Assembly: GCF_039536245.1 (NCBI RefSeq)
Contig: NZ_BAAAYN010000026.1
Span: 120,105-184,104 of the forward strand
Direction of reading: 5' to 3'
From: Cryptosporangium minutisporangium
GTDB lineage: Bacteria > Actinomycetota > Actinomycetes > Mycobacteriales > Cryptosporangiaceae
DNA: 64,000 nucleotides
This document shows positions 61,207 to 64,000 of the stretch, in pieces. The notes beneath the pieces were generated by a model. It was not told where the DNA came from and did not search any database. It saw only the letters and a list, made by a program, of their open reading frames with translations. Numbering within the stretch: position 1 is the stretch's first letter; the number at the start of each line of letters is the position of its first letter. Both the position numbers and the translations under genes were made by a program.

Positions 61207-62544
61207 ATGACCCCTGCCGGCAACGCCGGGTCCGGACTCACTCCATACGCCGAGTCCGGCTTTCTCGGTTCTCCCACGTCCCCGTCGTTCGGTCGTTCCC
61301 AGGAGACTCGCCGCGGCATCACCCGAATGCGCGGCTTCGGCACCACGATCTTCTCCGAGATGACCGCGCTGGCGAATCGCACCGGCGCGATCAACCTGGG
61401 ACAGGGCTTCCCCGACACCGACGGCCCGGGCTCGATGCTGCGGGCCGCGGTGGCCGCGATCCAGTCCGGGCAGAACCAGTACGCGCCCGGCTCCGGCACT
61501 CCGGACCTGCGGACCGCGATCGCCCGCCACCAGGGTGACTGGTACGGCCTCGACTTCGACCCGGACACCGAGGTCCTGGTCACGGCGGGCGCCACCGAGG
61601 CGATCGCCGCGACGCTGATGGGGCTGTGCGAGCCGGGCGACGAGGTGCTCTGCGTCGAGCCGTACTACGACTCGTACGCGGCGGTGATCGCGTTGGCGGG
61701 TGCCGTCCGCCGCCCGGTGACGCTGCGACCGCCGGACTACCGGCTCGACACCGCCGCGCTGGCCGCGTCGATCACGCCGCGGACCCGCGTCATCCTCATC
61801 AACTCGCCGCACAACCCGACCGGCGCGGTGTTCGACCGCGACGAGCTCGCCGAGGTCGCCCGGTTGTGCGTCGAGCACGACCTCATCGCGGTCACCGACG
61901 AGGTCTACGAGCACATCGTTTTCCACGGCGAGCACGTGCCGTTGGCGACCTTCCCGGGGATGCGCGACCGGACGGTCACGATCTCCTCCGCGGGCAAGAC
62001 GTTCAGCGCGACCGGCTGGAAGGTGGGCTGGATCTGCGCCGCTCCCGACCTGGTTGCCGCCGTCGCCCGAGTGAAGCAGTTCCTCACGTTCACCAACGCC
62101 GCGCCGTTCCAGCCCGCCGTCGCGGCCGCGCTGGGGCTTCCCCGCGAGTACTTCACGTCGCTCGCGACTGACCTGCGGGCCAAGCGCGACCTGCTCTGCC
62201 AAGGGCTGGTCGCCGCTGGCTTCGACGTCCACATCCCGGCCGGCACCTACTTCGTGACCGCGGACGCGGCTCCGCTCGGCGGCGAGGACGGCCTGGCGTT
62301 CTGCCGTGCGCTGCCGGAGCGCGCCGGTGTGGTGGCGGTCCCGGTCGGGGTGTTCTACGACCAGGAGGCGCACGACGTCGTGCCGGGCGCCTCGCTGGTG
62401 CGGTTCGCGTTCTGCAAGCAGGACGAGGTGCTGCAGGAGGCCGTGCGTCGGCTCGAGGGGCTGCGGGACGGCGGTCCGGTGGTCGAGCCGGCGCCGCGCC
62501 GGATCCCGGGAACCGTGGAGCAGCCGGGCGCCTGGGCCCGCTGA
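61207..62544 (+). CDS. Class I/II PLP-dependent aminotransferase
   Basis: A 445-residue fold-type I aminotransferase. Seen: INLGQGFPDTDGP, ILINSPHNPTGAVF, VTDEVYEHIVFHGEHVPL and PLP lysine K264 in SSAGKTFSATGWKVGW. The pattern is that of the kynurenine/methionine aminotransferase and N-succinyldiaminopimelate aminotransferase (DapC-like) branch, and actinobacterial genomes often keep this gene near rpsB. The exact substrate is uncertain. ATG at 61207 was chosen; a later ATG (MRGFGTT, about 40 residues in) marks where conservation begins. It is followed by the M23 peptidase after 84 bp. Confidence 0.87.
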   Translation: MTPAGNAGSGLTPYAESGFLGSPTSPSFGRSQETRRGITRMRGFGTTIFSEMTALANRTGAINLGQGFPDTDGPGSMLRAAVAAIQSGQNQYAPGSGTPDLRTAIARHQGDWYGLDFDPDTEVLVTAGATEAIAATLMGLCEPGDEVLCVEPYYDSYAAVIALAGAVRRPVTLRPPDYRLDTAALAASITPRTRVILINSPHNPTGAVFDRDELAEVARLCVEHDLIAVTDEVYEHIVFHGEHVPLATFPGMRDRTVTISSAGKTFSATGWKVGWICAAPDLVAAVARVKQFLTFTNAAPFQPAVAAALGLPREYFTSLATDLRAKRDLLCQGLVAAGFDVHIPAGTYFVTADAAPLGGEDGLAFCRALPERAGVVAVPVGVFYDQEAHDVVPGASLVRFAFCKQDEVLQEAVRRLEGLRDGGPVVEPAPRRIPGTVEQPGAWAR

Positions 62545-62628
62545 CGGTCGTCCACCGGGGCGGAGGTTGTCCACAGGGCGCCGGAGGGCCCCTGGCGACG
62601 GCGGGCCGAGGCGGCCACGCTCGCGTTC

Positions 62629-63255
62629 ATGCTGAAGACTGCGGACGCCGGGCGCGTGCTGCGCCGGGTGCTGATCGGAATGGCTCTGGTCGCCGCCGGC
62701 GCGGCGGGTGCGCCGGTCGGAGCAGGCGCGACGCCGTCCGAAGGGCCGCCCACCGCGCCGGTTGAAGTGGGCGCAGAGCCCACAGCGGTAGCGGCAGAGC
62801 CAGCGGGCGCGGATCCGACGGCGGTTGGCGCGCAGTCGGCGGAGTGGCGATGGCCGCTCGATGGGGTGCCACGAGTCGTCCGGCGTTTCGACCCACCCGC
62901 CGACCCGTACGGCCCCGGCCATCGCGGCGTCGACCTGGCCGGAGCACCGGCGGCGACGGTCCGCGCGGCGGGCGCGGGAGTGGTCCGGTTCGCCGGACCG
63001 GTCGGCGGACGGGGCGTCGTCAGCGTCACCCACCCCAGCGGCGCCCGGACGACGTACGAACCGGTGCGGGCGGTGGTGCGCACCGGCGACCGGGTGTCGG
63101 CCGGTACCGCGCTGGGCAGGCTGGATCCGGGACACCTTGGCTGCGCGGAGGCGGCGTGCCTGCACTGGGGCCTGATCGTGGAGGGCAGTTACCGCGATCC
63201 ACTGGCCCTCGTCGGGCCCGGTCGGGTGCGGCTCTACCCCGGAGGAACGAGCTGA
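62629..63255 (+). CDS. Secreted M23 family peptidase
   Basis: A 208-residue protein with an N-terminal signal peptide (basic start, hydrophobic VLIGMALVAAGAAG) and an alanine/proline linker with repeated EPTAV-type units (about residues 30-70), then an M23 domain. The zinc motif block is PYGPGHRGVDLAG (first His and Asp) and the last is CLHWGLIVEG. LytM-like peptidases of this kind act on peptidoglycan or as regulators. Actinobacteria commonly encode an M23 protein just upstream of rpsB. The 3' end overlaps the convergent VanX-like gene by 22 bp. The start lacks a strong ribosome site. Confidence 0.85.
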   Translation: MLKTADAGRVLRRVLIGMALVAAGAAGAPVGAGATPSEGPPTAPVEVGAEPTAVAAEPAGADPTAVGAQSAEWRWPLDGVPRVVRRFDPPADPYGPGHRGVDLAGAPAATVRAAGAGVVRFAGPVGGRGVVSVTHPSGARTTYEPVRAVVRTGDRVSAGTALGRLDPGHLGCAEAACLHWGLIVEGSYRDPLALVGPGRVRLYPGGTS

Positions 63256-63929
63256 TCGGTGTTGAGCGGCGCGTACCGGGCGCTGCCGCCCGTCGTATAG
63301 GCCCAGTACCGGTCGCCGTACGACCAGTGCCACCACTCGGTGGGGTAATTGACCAGCCCGACCGCGCGCAACGTGGTCACTAGCAGGCGTCGGTTCGCCG
63401 CCGCCTCGCTCTGGATGTCCGGCGCGGCGGTGTAACAGCGGTTCGCGCTCGCGACCGGGCTGGCGTTCACCTCGGTGCCCATGTCCAGCTCGCCGCCGTC
63501 GTCCGCGCAGAGCGTCAGATCGATCGCCCCGCCGGTGCAGTGCGGAGCCACCTCCGGCGGCGAAATGAACCGGGACGCTTCGCGACGGACGCGTTCGGCC
63601 GTCCACTCCGGGTTGCGTTCGCGCAGCAGGTCGGCGTAGGCCGTGAACTGCTCGAGCTGCACCGCGGGTGGGCGGTACCCCTCGATGAGCAGGAGGTGGA
63701 CGCCCGACGGCAGGCTCGCCGCGGCGCGGACCAGCCGGTCGCGGAGCCCGGACCGGACGAAGCGCAGCAGCGGGTTGTACGGCGCCTCGCGGCCGTCGAC
63801 GCGAAGGCCGGTGCCGTCGGCGGCGTCGACCACCGGCTCACCGGTGTCCTGCGTGGTCACCGCCGCGATCACCGGATCGCCGAGAAGCACCAAGTCACCC
63901 GCCACTCCTGCCACGCTATCCCGCCGCAC
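63234..63929 (-). CDS. VanX-like D-alanyl-D-alanine dipeptidase (M15D)
   Basis: A 231-residue zinc peptidase. Metal and catalytic motifs are PHCTGGAIDLTL (His and Asp ligands), LLLIEGYRPPAVQLEQF (the typical arginine-containing YRP block) and EWWHW (Glu base and His ligand). No clear signal peptide precedes the domain, so it may act in the cytoplasm on D-Ala-D-Ala, recycling or limiting cell-wall precursor. No vanH or vanA homologue is beside it, so it is not evidence for vancomycin resistance. A GTG start at 63929 is likely but unsupported by a strong ribosome site. Confidence 0.82.
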   Translation of the reverse strand: MRRDSVAGVAGDLVLLGDPVIAAVTTQDTGEPVVDAADGTGLRVDGREAPYNPLLRFVRSGLRDRLVRAAASLPSGVHLLLIEGYRPPAVQLEQFTAYADLLRERNPEWTAERVRREASRFISPPEVAPHCTGGAIDLTLCADDGGELDMGTEVNASPVASANRCYTAAPDIQSEAAANRRLLVTTLRAVGLVNYPTEWWHWSYGDRYWAYTTGGSARYAPLNTDQLVPPG

Positions 63930-64000
63930 CGCGCACCCCGCGAGTGCGCCGTGTCCGCTGCGGCGAGGCGTGGTGGCCGCGCGGGTGGCTGCGCGCGGTG

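Noticed and set aside
63234..63929. Vancomycin-resistance gene (vanX)
   Set aside because: Only the dipeptidase is present. No vanH, vanA/B, vanR or vanS is nearby, and stand-alone homologues are common in actinobacteria.
1..64000. tRNA or rRNA genes and insertion sequences
   Set aside because: No sequence with tRNA-like or rRNA-like conserved blocks and no transposase or integrase motif was recognised on either strand; a covariance-model scan would be the decisive test.

Overview
The window is very GC-rich actinobacterial chromosome. The evidence is heavy use of GTG starts, ATGA/GTGA stop-start overlaps, and actinobacterial families (DUF3040, DUF2631, DUF6504, DUF6328, HEPN/SAV_6107, ImuA'/ImuB/DnaE2, MetX/MetY, and a DivIVA-type protein). 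A filamentous or Frankia/Micromonospora-like soil actinomycete fits, but the sequence does not fix a genus. No rRNA, tRNA, insertion sequence, phage gene or CRISPR array was found.

Layout. (1) 0.1-11.1 kb, minus strand, DNA damage tolerance: DUF3040 protein, DNA polymerase IV (dinB), a phosphodiesterase/methyltransferase pair, dnaE2, imuB, an ImuA'-like protein, a HEPN protein and a DUF6504 protein. The last five look like one LexA-controlled mutasome operon. It is preceded by a perfect 22-bp SOS palindrome and a leader containing four tandem hairpins. (2) 11.5-13.7 kb, plus strand: a class-III aminotransferase and a fasciclin-domain protein. (3) 13.8-18.5 kb, minus strand: dxr-rseP-ispG and a GNAT protein, part of the conserved actinobacterial block. 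(4) 18.5-38.2 kb, a mosaic: TetR regulator, EAL-GAF protein, saccharopine-dehydrogenase-like enzyme, an MBL-Rieske protein, two nucleic-acid methyltransferases overlapping a GH9 glycosidase, metX/metY, a GGDEF-EAL membrane protein with a decayed paralogue behind it, lon, and two small paralogous genes around a DUF6328 gene and a GntR regulator. (5) 38.2-49.4 kb, polyamine island: potABCD transporter, two aldehyde dehydrogenases, a flavin oxidoreductase, an Lrp-type regulator and a class-III aminotransferase, together able to import putrescine-like amines and oxidise them towards GABA and succinate. (6) 49.4-57.4 kb, the other half of the conserved block: DUF2631 (plus strand), then rpsB-tsf-pyrH-frr-cdsA-rlmN and a DivIVA-type protein (minus strand). 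(7) 57.4-58.8 kb: about 1.4 kb without a credible gene, made of three kinds of tandem repeat. (8) 58.8-64 kb: a low-complexity membrane protein, an aminotransferase, an M23 peptidase and a VanX-like dipeptidase.

The most unusual material is non-coding: the SOS box plus hairpin leader; a roughly 66-bp dispersed repeat in three intergenic copies; and the repeat region before rpsB, where an 11-unit 32-bp array runs into head-to-head inverted units inside a pair of outer inverted repeats that also occur near 24.7 kb. Base positions were read by eye. Family names come from recognised motifs, not from database searches.
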